From positions 1 through 18,656 of the forward strand of contig CAYZJD010000042.1 in NCBI GenBank assembly GCA_964478455.1: DNA of 18,656 nt, in the 5' to 3' direction. This document shows, piece after piece, positions 1 through 6,799 of this stretch (positions are counted from its first letter, which is position 1; every line of letters begins with the position of its first letter). The position numbers and the translations under genes were made by a program. The stretch comes from CAYZJD01 sp964478455. Lineage in GTDB: Bacteria; Acidobacteriota; Terriglobia; Bryobacterales; Bryobacteraceae. The notes under the pieces are model-generated. The model was not told where the DNA came from, did not search any database, and was given only the letters and a program-made list of their open reading frames with translations.

Positions 1-1068
1 GGTCTGGCGCCCGGCGACGCGAGTCACCCGGTAGCTGCCACGACCGTCGCTTAGCCCGTCGCCCGACGGGGGCAGCAGGTAGAACTCCCCTGGGTAGGCG
101 TAAACCAGTTCGTCGATCCGGTTTCGCCATTCGCCGCCGATCGCCCTGGCGCGCTCGACGATCGTCAAAAAATCCCTGTGGGTCAGGCCAAACCCGCCGA
201 TGTGCGCGCCCGCAAAGCCCAGGTCTTTCGCCGCCGCAACCATCAGCGCCGCCCGCTCCAGCCGCTGCGGCTTCTTCTCTTTCTCGAGGCGGGCGATCAG
301 TTCGTCCGGAATCACGCAACCGGCCACCTCGCCGGCCTGCATCATGCGCGCGATCGTCGCCGTCGGCACGTAGATGTTCGCCAGCACTGGCACGTGGCCC
401 AGGCCCTCGCGCGTCATGTATTGCTTCTGCTCGTACAGCTTCCTGAGATTGAAGCCAAGCTGCGTGATGATGAACTGCGCTCCGGTGGCGATCTTCAGCT
501 CCAGCTTGTAGAGCTGCATCATCAGGTCCGGCTCGCGCACCTTGAACGGGTTGACAACAGCGCCGGCAAAGAAATCGAATGGAGTCGTCTGCGCCGTGCG
601 CGCGCCGAGGTTGTACCGGATCCCCGCCTTCAATGCCTGGACCAGCCAGAGGATCAGCGCCGAATCCAGGTCGTGTACCGGCTTTCCCCGGCCGGCGAAG
701 CCCTCCTTCTGCGCGTCCCCGGTGAGCGCCAGGATGTTCTCCACCCCCATCCGCGCCAGCGTGTGCAGCCGGGCTTCGAGAAACGAGCGGTTGCCGTCCT
801 TGCCCGTGAGGTGGGCGATCGGGGTCAGCCCACGCTCGATGACGAAGGATACGAACGCTTCCGGCGGCAACGCCGGGTTGCCTCCCGGCAGGTCCGTCAC
901 GCTGATGATCTTGATCCCGTTCGCTTCCTGCGCGGCGTCCTTCACGAACGCTTCCGCATCGGCGACCTCGTGGTCCCGGCCCATGACCAGTTCGGCCGAA
1001 TACACGAATTCGCCGCGCCCGAGCGCCGCCCGCAAGTGGTTGACGGTTTCTCGCAAAGCTTCTTCCAC
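1..1068 (-). CDS. Methylenetetrahydrofolate reductase-like protein, 3' end cut by window edge
   Basis: Reading the minus strand from 1068 to the window edge gives about 356 open codons without a stop, so the C-terminus is missing. The N-terminal part has the layout of a flavin-dependent methylenetetrahydrofolate reductase TIM barrel: GEFVYSAELV near residue 18, IKIISVTDLPGGNP near 50-65, a nucleotide-fold-like ILALTGD near 110, and VREPDLMMQLYKLELKIATGAQFIITQLGF near 180-210. This reaction would reduce methylene- to methyl-tetrahydrofolate. The protein is already longer than the roughly 300-residue E. coli MetF, so an extra C-terminal domain (possibly the MTHFR_C type) is expected beyond the edge; that is inference. 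The GTG at 1068 lies 12 bases after the TAA of the upstream gene and in the same frame. A TTG at 1056 with GGAAGAA in front is an alternative start. It is the third gene of an operon with the ligase gene, which fits a tetrahydrofolate one-carbon pathway. Confidence 0.8.
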   Translation of the reverse strand, partial: MEEALRETVNHLRAALGRGEFVYSAELVMGRDHEVADAEAFVKDAAQEANGIKIISVTDLPGGNPALPPEAFVSFVIERGLTPIAHLTGKDGNRSFLEARLHTLARMGVENILALTGDAQKEGFAGRGKPVHDLDSALILWLVQALKAGIRYNLGARTAQTTPFDFFAGAVVNPFKVREPDLMMQLYKLELKIATGAQFIITQLGFNLRKLYEQKQYMTREGLGHVPVLANIYVPTATIARMMQAGEVAGCVIPDELIARLEKEKKPQRLERAALMVAAAKDLGFAGAHIGGFGLTHRDFLTIVERARAIGGEWRNRIDELVYAYPGEFYLLPPSGDGLSDGRGSYRVTRVAGRQT

Positions 1069-1080
1069 GGGCTTGGCCGC

Positions 1081-1536
1081 TTAGCCCCAGTGACGCATGT
1101 CGCGCTCGCCGTGAAGCGACAGCGCGTGCCCGTAGCTGGCCACCAGGCGGCGCGCGATCATCTGAGCCAGCCGGCGATAGAAATCCATTCCGCCTGCCGG
1201 GTCTTCCTCGAGCAGCCGCATCAGACGATCCCGGTCGAACTTCAGCACTTTCACCGGAACCACGCATTCGGCTGACGCAATGTAACTGGCGTGTCCCACC
1301 ATGCTCGACCAGCCCAGCATGTCGCCCGGCTCGCTGACAATGTGCGCTATCTGGCCGGCGCCTCTCATGCTCAGTCTTACGCGTCCCTCCAGCAGGATGT
1401 AGAACTGCTCGGCCGCGTCTCCCGCACGGAAAAGGAACGCCCCGCTTTCGCAGGTCTCCGCCGAGGCGGCCGCGGCCGCCTTGGCCCGCGTCGCCTCGCT
1501 CATCCCTTGGAATAGATAGGCCGTCTCCAGTGACAT
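1081..1536 (-). CDS. Single-domain cyclic-nucleotide-binding-fold (Crp-like sensor) protein
   Basis: This 151-residue protein is a cNMP-binding beta-barrel without the DNA-binding helix-turn-helix of true Crp/Fnr regulators. GAFLFRAGDAAEQFYILLEGRVRL (about 32-55) and PGDMLGWSSMVG (about 70-81) are typical of the fold, and a C-helix region follows (MDFYRRLAQMIARRL). In the phosphate-binding cassette the family usually has an Arg before Ala (RxA or RTA). Here the equivalent stretch reads GHASYIASA with no Arg, so normal cAMP binding is doubtful. The gene lies 21 bases after the ligase stop and just before the reductase gene, so it is probably co-transcribed. It may sense a ligand or modulate a partner enzyme; no function is established. 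The ATG at 1536 has GAGG a few bases upstream. Confidence 0.85.
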   Translation of the reverse strand: MSLETAYLFQGMSEATRAKAAAAASAETCESGAFLFRAGDAAEQFYILLEGRVRLSMRGAGQIAHIVSEPGDMLGWSSMVGHASYIASAECVVPVKVLKFDRDRLMRLLEEDPAGGMDFYRRLAQMIARRLVASYGHALSLHGERDMRHWG

Positions 1537-1557
1537 GACACGCCTCGCCGTCTGCTG

Positions 1558-3321
1558 TTAGAAGAGCCCGGTGACCTTGCCCGTTTTCAGGTCCACGTCC
1601 ACCCGGCGGAAGCCGGGATTGGACGAGGTTCCCGGCATCAGGCTGATCGTGCCTGCGCACGGGCAGAGAAACTTCGCACCGGAGTACACCAAAACATCCC
1701 GTATGGGAAGCACCCACCCGCTCGGCACGCCCTTGAGTTCCGGATCGTGGCTCAGACTCAAGTGCGTCTTCACCATCATCGTGGCGTAGCCATCATAACG
1801 CGAATCGGACTCCAGGACTTTCGATTTCGCTTCCGCCTCCGGCGCCCAGGCCACACCGTCCGCGCCGTAGATCTCCTTGGCAATCAGCTCCACCCGGTCC
1901 CGCAGCTTCATCTCCAGCGGGTACAGAAAGCGAAAGTCCACCTCCTCCTCGCAAGCGTCCATGACCGCGTCAGCCAGCTCGAGCGCCCCCTCGCCTCCCT
2001 TGCTCCAGTGGTCCGAGACCGCGCATCGCGCTCCGGCCGCCTCCGCCGCCTTCCTCACGATTGCGATCTCTTCCTCGCTGTCCGTCACGAACCGGTTAAT
2101 GCACACGACGGGGTTGATCCCCGACTTCCGGATGATCCCGATGTGGTGGACCAGGTTCGGCAATCCCTTCTCCATCAGCTTCGCGTTGGCCTGCGTGTAC
2201 TCCTGTGGCAACGCTACCCCCGGCGTCACCCTCGGCCCGCCGCCGTGCATCTTCAACGCCCGGATCGTGCACGTCAGTACCGACACTTGCGGCTTGAGCC
2301 CGCTGCACCGGCACTTCACGTTCCAGAATTTCTCGAAGCCGATGTCCGCCGCGAATCCGCTCTCCGTGACGTGGTAGTCGAACAGCTTCAGCCCGACCCG
2401 GTCGCCGATGATCGACGACTGCCCCACCGCGATGTTGGCGAAGGGCCCCGCGTGGACCATCACCGGCTGGTACTCGGCCGTCGAGCACAGCGTCGGATTG
2501 ATCGTCCCCCGCATCCACGCGCACATCGCTCCGGCGACTTCGAGATCGCCCGCCGTGATCGGGTTGCCGCGCTTGTCGAATGCGACCGTAATCTCTGCCA
2601 GCCGCTTGCGCAGATCAGTTAGGTCGGTCACGATCGCGAGAATCGCCATCAGCTCCGAACTGGCGGCCACGCTGAATTTCGACTGAACCATGTAGCCATC
2701 CTGCCGGCCGCCGATTCCGATAATGATGTTCCTGAGCGCCTGCGCGCAGAAGTCGATCACCCAGCCCATCTCCACGCGGCAGGGGTCGACGTCCAGCCGC
2801 CGCATCCGGCTCAGCCGCTGAAGTTGCTCGTCGTTGTAGTTCCGCTCGTGCTGCATGCGCGCCGTCAGCGCCGTCATCGCCAGGTTGTGGGCGTTCATGA
2901 TGTCGTTGATGTCGCCCGTCAGCCCCATCGAGAACTCGGTCATCGGGATGAGCAGCGCGTTACCGCCTCCCGCCGCCGTGCCCTTGATGTTCATCGTCGG
3001 TCCGCCGGAGGGCTGCCGCAGGCACCCGCCCACGTTCTGGCCGCGCTTTCCCAGACCCTCGATCAACCCCAGCGCCGTCGTGCTCTTGCCCTCCCCCAGC
3101 GGCGTCGGCGTGATCGCCGTTACTTCGATGTACTTCCCGTCGGGACGGTTCTTGAGCCGCTCGATGATCTTCAGGAAATCCAGCTTCGCCAGCCGCCCCA
3201 TCGGGATCATTTCGTCCTTGTAGAGTCCCAGCCGCCCGCGCCACTCCTCCGGCGTCGGCATGCCGCGCTCAGCCGCCTCCGAGATCTCCCAGTCCTGCAT
3301 CTTCGTCGCGTCGTAGGGCAT
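1558..3321 (-). CDS. fhs: Formate-tetrahydrofolate ligase (divergent type)
   Basis: This 587-residue protein is close to the usual 555-635 residues of formyltetrahydrofolate synthetase, which joins formate to tetrahydrofolate using ATP. The P-loop TPTPLGEGKSTT is at residues 71-82. RQPSGGPTMNIKG and AAGGGNALLIPM follow, where most homologues have PSLGPxFGIKGGAAGGG and TGDxHAI; here the latter is TGDINDI. KCRCSGLKPQVSVLTCTIRALKMHGG matches the family core, and the C-terminal LCPCAGTISLMPG region is present. These substitutions mark a divergent branch. I chose the ATG at 3321 because GGAG lies 8 bases upstream. An in-frame GTG at 3348 would add nine residues but has a poor ribosome site. It is the first gene of an operon with the cNMP-fold protein and the reductase-like gene, suggesting assimilation of formate or oxidation of methyl groups via tetrahydrofolate. 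Confidence 0.95.
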   Translation of the reverse strand: MPYDATKMQDWEISEAAERGMPTPEEWRGRLGLYKDEMIPMGRLAKLDFLKIIERLKNRPDGKYIEVTAITPTPLGEGKSTTALGLIEGLGKRGQNVGGCLRQPSGGPTMNIKGTAAGGGNALLIPMTEFSMGLTGDINDIMNAHNLAMTALTARMQHERNYNDEQLQRLSRMRRLDVDPCRVEMGWVIDFCAQALRNIIIGIGGRQDGYMVQSKFSVAASSELMAILAIVTDLTDLRKRLAEITVAFDKRGNPITAGDLEVAGAMCAWMRGTINPTLCSTAEYQPVMVHAGPFANIAVGQSSIIGDRVGLKLFDYHVTESGFAADIGFEKFWNVKCRCSGLKPQVSVLTCTIRALKMHGGGPRVTPGVALPQEYTQANAKLMEKGLPNLVHHIGIIRKSGINPVVCINRFVTDSEEEIAIVRKAAEAAGARCAVSDHWSKGGEGALELADAVMDACEEEVDFRFLYPLEMKLRDRVELIAKEIYGADGVAWAPEAEAKSKVLESDSRYDGYATMMVKTHLSLSHDPELKGVPSGWVLPIRDVLVYSGAKFLCPCAGTISLMPGTSSNPGFRRVDVDLKTGKVTGLF

Positions 3322-3361
3322 GGGTGGGACTCCGATATTGGATGTCACAGGTATTGAAACC

Positions 3362-3389
3362 CCGAAGTCTTCTGCAAGACGGGCTTCGG
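3362..3389 (-). promoter_or_regulatory. Hairpin in the leader region of the fhs operon
   Basis: CCGAA and GTCTT pair with AAGAC and TTCGG around a CTGC loop, with a GGGC bulge on one side. It lies 41 bases upstream of the fhs ATG. It could be a leader structure or a weak terminator for the gene remnant upstream. It does not resemble the known tetrahydrofolate riboswitch. Only the base pairing is seen; any role is inferred. Confidence 0.35.
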
Positions 3390-3402
3390 CACCAATCTAC
3401 AC

Positions 3403-3426
3403 CGTTGGCGGAGGCCTCCGCAAACG
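3403..3426. repeat. 24-bp palindrome upstream of fhs
   Basis: The arms CGTTGGCGGAGG and CCTCCGCAAACG are complementary at 11 of 12 positions, with no loop bases. The palindrome lies 12 bases past the NHL remnant stop and about 80 bases before fhs. It could be a protein-binding site or a hairpin that separates transcription. No T run follows on either strand, so a classic terminator is not supported. Confidence 0.5.
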
Positions 3427-3437
3427 TTCGCGCGCCC

Positions 3438-3796
3438 TCAGCTTAGCCGCCGCAGCTTCGTCACCCTCACCACCTCCGCCCACTCCACCACGAAGATGTT
3501 CCCCTCGCGGTCGAAACAGGCGCCGTGCGGGCAGATGAACTTGCCGGGCACGGACTTCTCGCGCGGCTGCTTGCGCAGTTCCCCCCAGGTGTTCGATGCA
3601 TCTTCTCCGAGATGCGCGATCACCCTGTTGTCACGGCCAAGCAGCGTCACGCGCGCCGCAAGGTCGTGGATGACCAGAAGCCCCTTGTGCTCGTGGAAGT
3701 GGCAGGGCAGGTTCACGCCGTGCTCGAACCGCGCGTGCCGCCCGTCCATGGTGAGATATTGCAGCCGGCGGTTGCCGCGGTCCGCGACCACACATC
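3438..3796 (-). pseudogene. C-terminal remnant of an NHL-repeat (peptidylamidoglycolate-lyase-like) protein
   Basis: About 118 codons read as the end of an NHL beta-propeller of the kind annotated as peptidyl-alpha-hydroxyglycine amidating-lyase-like. The motifs are VVADRGNRRLQYLTMDG, then NLPCHFHEHKGLLVIHDL, then HLGEDASNTWGE, FICPHGACFDREGNIFVVEW and the terminal VTKLRRLS. Full members are about 300-400 residues. Upstream of about 3796 the frame stays open to 3989, but the residues (RPDRRSVYRCESGRGEPG) no longer look like a propeller and run antisense to the start of the next gene. The 5' two thirds therefore appear to be lost, with no start codon of its own. The surviving part keeps good motif conservation, so the loss may be recent. 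Calling it dead is inference; the motifs are seen. Confidence 0.75.
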
Positions 3797-3906
3797 CCGA
3801 GCGGTCAGTTCCGGCTCCGGGCTCCCCTCGCCCCGACTCGCATCGGTATACTGATCTGCGGTCTGGGCGGCTCACTGGAGCTGCCGGAACAAGGGGGGCA
3901 ATCTCG

Positions 3907-5575
3907 ATGCACACTCTGGGCTTCCTGCTCATTCTCTTTGCGCTGGCGGGCTCGCTGCCGGCGGCCATGTCGGTGAAAGCGCGATACAAGAGCTCCGGTC
4001 AAACGACCGAAAGCGTCATGTACCTGAGCGGCGACCGCCAGCGCGTGGAGTACGGTTCGGACCTGCGGGTTCATCCAGCAGTGCGACAAACAGCGGGCCA
4101 TTCACCTCGACGAGAAGACCAAGACGTTCACCATACTGCCGCTCGAGCACAAGATGCAGCCCAGCCGAGGCCAGTGCCAGGGCAAGGCCTCGCCCACCGA
4201 TACGGGGGAGAAGAAGGAGTTGTTCGGCTTCACCGCCAGCCGGTGGAAGACGGCCGTGGAGGGATGCGGTCCCAAAGGCGGCAAGGGGGAAATTGACGGC
4301 TGGTACATCCCGTTGCAGTACGCGAGCGCCTGCAAGGCGGCGGACGCTTCCCAAGGACCCGGTTTCCCGCTTCAATACACCGCCACGACCATCGACGAAA
4401 AGGGGGTATCCTCCACAATGGAGTATGAGGTCGAGAGCCTGTATCTCACCCTGTCGCCCCTTTCGGAGGCGATGTTCGAGCCGCCGGAGGATTTCAAGGA
4501 GTTATCGCTTGAGGAGGCGTTAGCTCGCCGCAATCCGGGCTTCCAGCGGGCCACTTCCGCCCCCAAACAAGAGGGCAAAGTACGGGTAGGTGTCGCGGCG
4601 CCGGTGGCAAATGCGGGAGTGGCGGTAGTGGGCGGGTTGGACAGCAAGCTGTCGGCCGCGCTGAACGATCCGCGCATCGAAGCCGTGCCGCTCGGCGCAG
4701 GGCCGCCGGAGGCGATCGAAGCCCGCGCGCGCGAGGCCGGCGTCGAATATGTCCTCTCCACAGAGATCACCGAGCTTGCCCAGTCGGCGGCCAAGGGTGG
4801 CATCCGGTCCCTCGCCGCAAGCTTCGCCAGCGGGCCGAAGGAGAACTACACGGCCAAGGTGAACTTCAGCCTGGCGCCGGTCGGCAGCGCCACTCCAAGA
4901 CTCGTTTCCTCCGCCACCGGAAACTCGGGTGGATTCGGCCTGAAGGACGCCATGCACCTGGCCCGTCTTGCCGGCAACGTTGCCCTTCCGCTCATTGCCA
5001 TGACGAATCTGGGGATGGCGCAGATGCTCACCATGTCGTCCACCATGGGCTCCGGCATCGGCGCTATGGACCCTACGACAAACGCGATGCAGGGCTTTCT
5101 CGGCGCGCTCCAATCCCGCTCGGGTGGCGGGTACCCGTCGTCCAACGCCGATCAGGCGGCCATCGAAAACGCGCTCGAGACCGCTCACGAGTGGGTGAGC
5201 CTGCGGAGGCCAGCCTCCATCGTGCCGGCTCCCGCGCCCTCAGGGCTTGGAATACAGCCGGTCGATCTTCGCCGCCAGAATGAAGTCGCTCTCGGTGAGC
5301 CCTGCGATCTTGTGCGTGTAGATCTTTGCGCCCACCTTCCCCCACGAGAGCGTCAGGTCGGGATGATGCCCCTGTTCTTCGGCCACTTCGCCCACGCGGT
5401 TGACAAAATCCAGAGCCGCGCGGAAATCCGGGAACAGGAAACTCTTCTCGATATGATGCTCTTCGATCACCTTCCAATCCGGCAGTTGAGCCGAGAGCCG
5501 CAACAACTCCTCCCCCTTGAGGGGCGGCACTCCTCCGCGGCAGGGTACACATGCCTTGTCGGCAAGGCTGGCTAA
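3907..5575 (+). CDS. Secreted hypothetical protein, frameshifted near 4070, 3' end overlapping phhB
   Basis: The ATG at 3907 opens a clear signal peptide (MHTLGFLLILFALAGSLPAA), followed by a beta-rich domain (MSVKARYKSSGQTTESVMYLSGDRQRVEYGS) resembling DUF4412-type exported proteins. Around 4067-4072 the frame must move forward by one base. It then continues as FIQQCDKQRAIHLDEKTKTF and is open to 5575. The later part has an alanine/glycine-rich region (KVRVGVAAPVANAGVAVVGG) and a possible small Rossmann-like or LpoB/CsgG-like fold (EARAREAGVEYVLSTEITEL). The last 335 bases lie antisense over phhB and read as low-quality sequence after about HEWVSLRR, so the true end is probably near 5200-5240. 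I keep it as a CDS because the larger part is one intact frame. A sequencing error, a real mutation or slippage could each explain the shift. Function is unknown. Confidence 0.6.
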
Positions 5576-5584
5576 TTCTCCCAA
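5240..5584 (-). CDS. phhB: Pterin-4a-carbinolamine dehydratase
   Basis: The 114-residue product has the family signature EQGHHPDLTLSWGKV (70-84), with the catalytic His pair, and the ending AKIYTHKIAGLTESDFILAAKID. It dehydrates 4a-hydroxytetrahydrobiopterin, recycling the pterin cofactor of aromatic amino acid hydroxylases; in some bacteria family members act in molybdopterin or folate-related chemistry instead. An N-terminal C12-x2-C15 pair precedes GGVPPL, as in many bacterial members. The start is TTG at 5584, chosen because AGGGGGAGG sits 5 bases upstream and the motif spacing fits. The first 13 bases overlap the 3' end of the Fur-family gene, so translation is probably coupled. No hydroxylase gene is in the window, so its substrate here is open. 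Confidence 0.92.
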   Translation of the reverse strand: MGELASLADKACVPCRGGVPPLKGEELLRLSAQLPDWKVIEEHHIEKSFLFPDFRAALDFVNRVGEVAEEQGHHPDLTLSWGKVGAKIYTHKIAGLTESDFILAAKIDRLYSKP

Positions 5585-6009
5585 TTGGCCCTCCCCCTAG
5601 TTCGAGATTGGCAGGACTTGCACAAGCCGCGCAGAATCAGTTCCCAGGTCCGAACGGCTTGCGGAGCCGCTCTGGCTTTCTTTGCCAGTCCAGGCACGTC
5701 GAACCACGGGACATCTTCGAGCCGCCCGCAGCGCTCACAAAGGAAATGATGATGAGGTCCGGTGACGCTCTCGAAGCGAGTGGCGTTGCCGGCCAGGTTC
5801 ACTTCGCGGATCAATCCGGCCCGCGCCAGCGCGTGGAGACTCTTGTAGACCGTCGCCAGCGATGCCCGCGGGTCCCGGCGATTGACTGCTTTGTAGACCT
5901 CCTCCGCCGTCGGATGACACGGGTGTTTCCTGAGGTAGTCGAGGACCGCATACCTCTGGGGAGTGAAGCGGAGGCCCTGTCTCCGAAAGGAATCCTGGAT
6001 GTACGGCAT
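5572..6009 (-). CDS. Fur/PerR-family metal-dependent repressor
   Basis: At 145 residues it has the usual Fur length. The winged helix spans about 1-80 (RFTPQRYAVLDYLRKH, then SLATVYKSLHALARAGLIREV), followed by the regulatory His cluster GPHHHFLCERCGRLEDV (about 93-109). Two CxxC pairs, LCERC and LCKSC, form the structural zinc site. At the position where PerR has a regulatory Asp (RYD), this protein has RFE, so a Fur- or PerR-type response cannot be decided from sequence. The ATG at 6009 precedes the canonical N-terminus MPYIQDSFRRQGLRFT. An inverted repeat 25 bases upstream is a likely self-regulatory site. The gene overlaps phhB, an unusual partner for a Fur homologue. Confidence 0.92.
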   Translation of the reverse strand: MPYIQDSFRRQGLRFTPQRYAVLDYLRKHPCHPTAEEVYKAVNRRDPRASLATVYKSLHALARAGLIREVNLAGNATRFESVTGPHHHFLCERCGRLEDVPWFDVPGLAKKARAAPQAVRTWELILRGLCKSCQSRTRGRANWEN

Positions 6010-6033
6010 AACCGCACCACGCCTTAAACAGAG

Positions 6034-6053
6034 TAGTTCTTAAACGAGAACTA
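6034..6053 (-). promoter_or_regulatory. Inverted repeat, candidate operator of the Fur-family gene
   Basis: TAGTTCT and AGAACTA are perfect 7-bp arms around the spacer TAAACG. It is AT-rich compared with its surroundings and starts 25 bases upstream of the Fur-family ATG, where self-regulating Fur/PerR operators usually lie. It does not match the classic Fur or Per box consensus closely. The palindrome is seen; the operator role is inferred. Confidence 0.55.
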
Positions 6054-6220
6054 GTCAAGGATGTTCTCGGCCCCGCTCGGGATCGTAGGGCAGCGCTCGA
6101 ATCACCACGCCTATAACCTCGATGGTGAATCACCAGCGATATGTGGCTCAAAGATGGCGCTGGCGGCTCAGGCCTGCTCACGGCGAGCCGCTATCGCCGC
6201 TATCGCCACGTGTCGACAAC

Positions 6221-6241
6221 GTATATATGATGTAAATATAC
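6221..6241 (+). promoter_or_regulatory. AT-rich dyad before the toxin/antitoxin genes
   Basis: GTATAT and ATATAC form 6-bp arms 9 bases apart in the most AT-rich stretch of the area. It ends 8 bases before the shortened toxin frame. Toxin-antitoxin operons are usually repressed by their antitoxin at such a promoter dyad. A -10 element could lie within it (TATGAT or TAAATA), but no good -35 is seen. Confidence 0.4.
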
Positions 6242-6249
6242 TGCTTCGA

Positions 6250-6351
6250 GTGGGCGGCGGCATCGAATTCGATTGGGACGCGGAGAACACGCGGCACCTG
6301 AGACGGCACGGTATAACGCCCGAAGAGCTTTACCGGGAGACTCACGAATGA
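6250..6351 (+). pseudogene. Shortened BrnT-like toxin frame
   Basis: A frame of 33 codons from GTG 6250 reads IEFDWDAENTRHLRRHGITPEE. This closely resembles the N-terminus of BrnT ribonuclease toxins (an FxWDxxKxxxNxxKHG-type start). It then ends as LYRETHE and stops, where a full toxin would have about 90 residues. The ending resembles a BrnT C-terminus, so an internal deletion of the catalytic core is plausible. The stop TGA overlaps the ATG of the next gene (ATGA), as in a working toxin-antitoxin operon. I judge it a dead toxin, with modest certainty because the match is short. Confidence 0.5.
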
Positions 6352-6647
6352 AGAAAAGACGGGTGATACCTACCTTCAGGTCTGAGGCCGAAGAGGCCGA
6401 CTGGTGGTACAAGAACCGCGCACGGCTAGACCGCGATCTTGTGGAAGCTGCGAACAAAGGCGAACTGAAGCGCCTCGATCAAGCAACGCTGAAGGCCCGT
6501 CTGGCCGCCTCCAAGGCGCGTGTGGTTTCGATCCGGCTGCCAGAGAACGATATCGAGTTGGCGCGCCAGCAGGCAGCACAAAAAGGCCTGTCGTACCAGA
6601 CGCACATCAAGTCCCTGCTGCATCAGGCGCTTCGTCAGGCGAAGTAG
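6348..6647 (+). CDS. BrnA/CopG-family antitoxin-like protein
   Basis: This 99-residue protein begins MKKRRVIPTFRSEAEEADWW, a typical start of BrnA/CopG antitoxins, and ends with a ribbon-helix-helix: VVSIRLPENDIELARQQAAQKGLSYQTHIKSLLHQAL (about 61-97). Antitoxins of this type bind DNA through this fold and neutralise the toxin with the opposite terminus. The ATG at 6348 overlaps the toxin-remnant stop by one base. The longer upstream open frame (from 6273) is not needed, as the motif begins exactly at 6348. With the toxin core missing, it would act as an orphan DNA-binding protein or protect against related toxins; that is inference. Confidence 0.85.
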   Translation: MKKRRVIPTFRSEAEEADWWYKNRARLDRDLVEAANKGELKRLDQATLKARLAASKARVVSIRLPENDIELARQQAAQKGLSYQTHIKSLLHQALRQAK

Positions 6648-6698
6648 GGCGTACGCAGCGTGAATGGCTGGAGTTCAGATGCGAGCGCCGGAAAAAGA

Positions 6699-6710
6699 TT
6701 GGTGAGCGCG
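6699..6710 (+). repeat. Direct repeat of the tRNA-Lys 3' end (candidate att site, distal copy)
   Basis: TTGGTGAGCGCG is identical and in the same orientation to 7239-7250, which covers the end of the tRNA-Lys acceptor stem, the CCA and one flanking base. The two copies are 540 bases apart. A partial copy of the tRNA 3' end downstream of the tRNA is the usual result of site-specific integration there. Confidence 0.5.
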
Positions 6711-6799
6711 CTACCGGCGGGGACGGCGTGCCTGTTTCAGTATGTGGCGGAAGTGCTCCGGGCGGCGTAGGGTATCTGCTTTGCGGTGGAAGGGCTACC

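Noticed and set aside
178..1275. 365-codon open frame on the plus strand
   Set aside because: It runs antisense through the MTHFR-like and cNMP-fold genes. The product is Arg/His/Gln-rich without any domain, a common artefact in GC-rich DNA.
1747..3357. Several long plus-strand frames across fhs
   Set aside because: They are antisense to the clear formate-tetrahydrofolate ligase and have no recognisable motifs.
3322..3437. Tetrahydrofolate riboswitch before fhs
   Set aside because: The pairing and conserved loop bases of the known class are not present.
4060..4080. Programmed frameshift in the secreted-protein gene
   Set aside because: No slippery heptamer or downstream structure was clear; mutation or sequence error is simpler.
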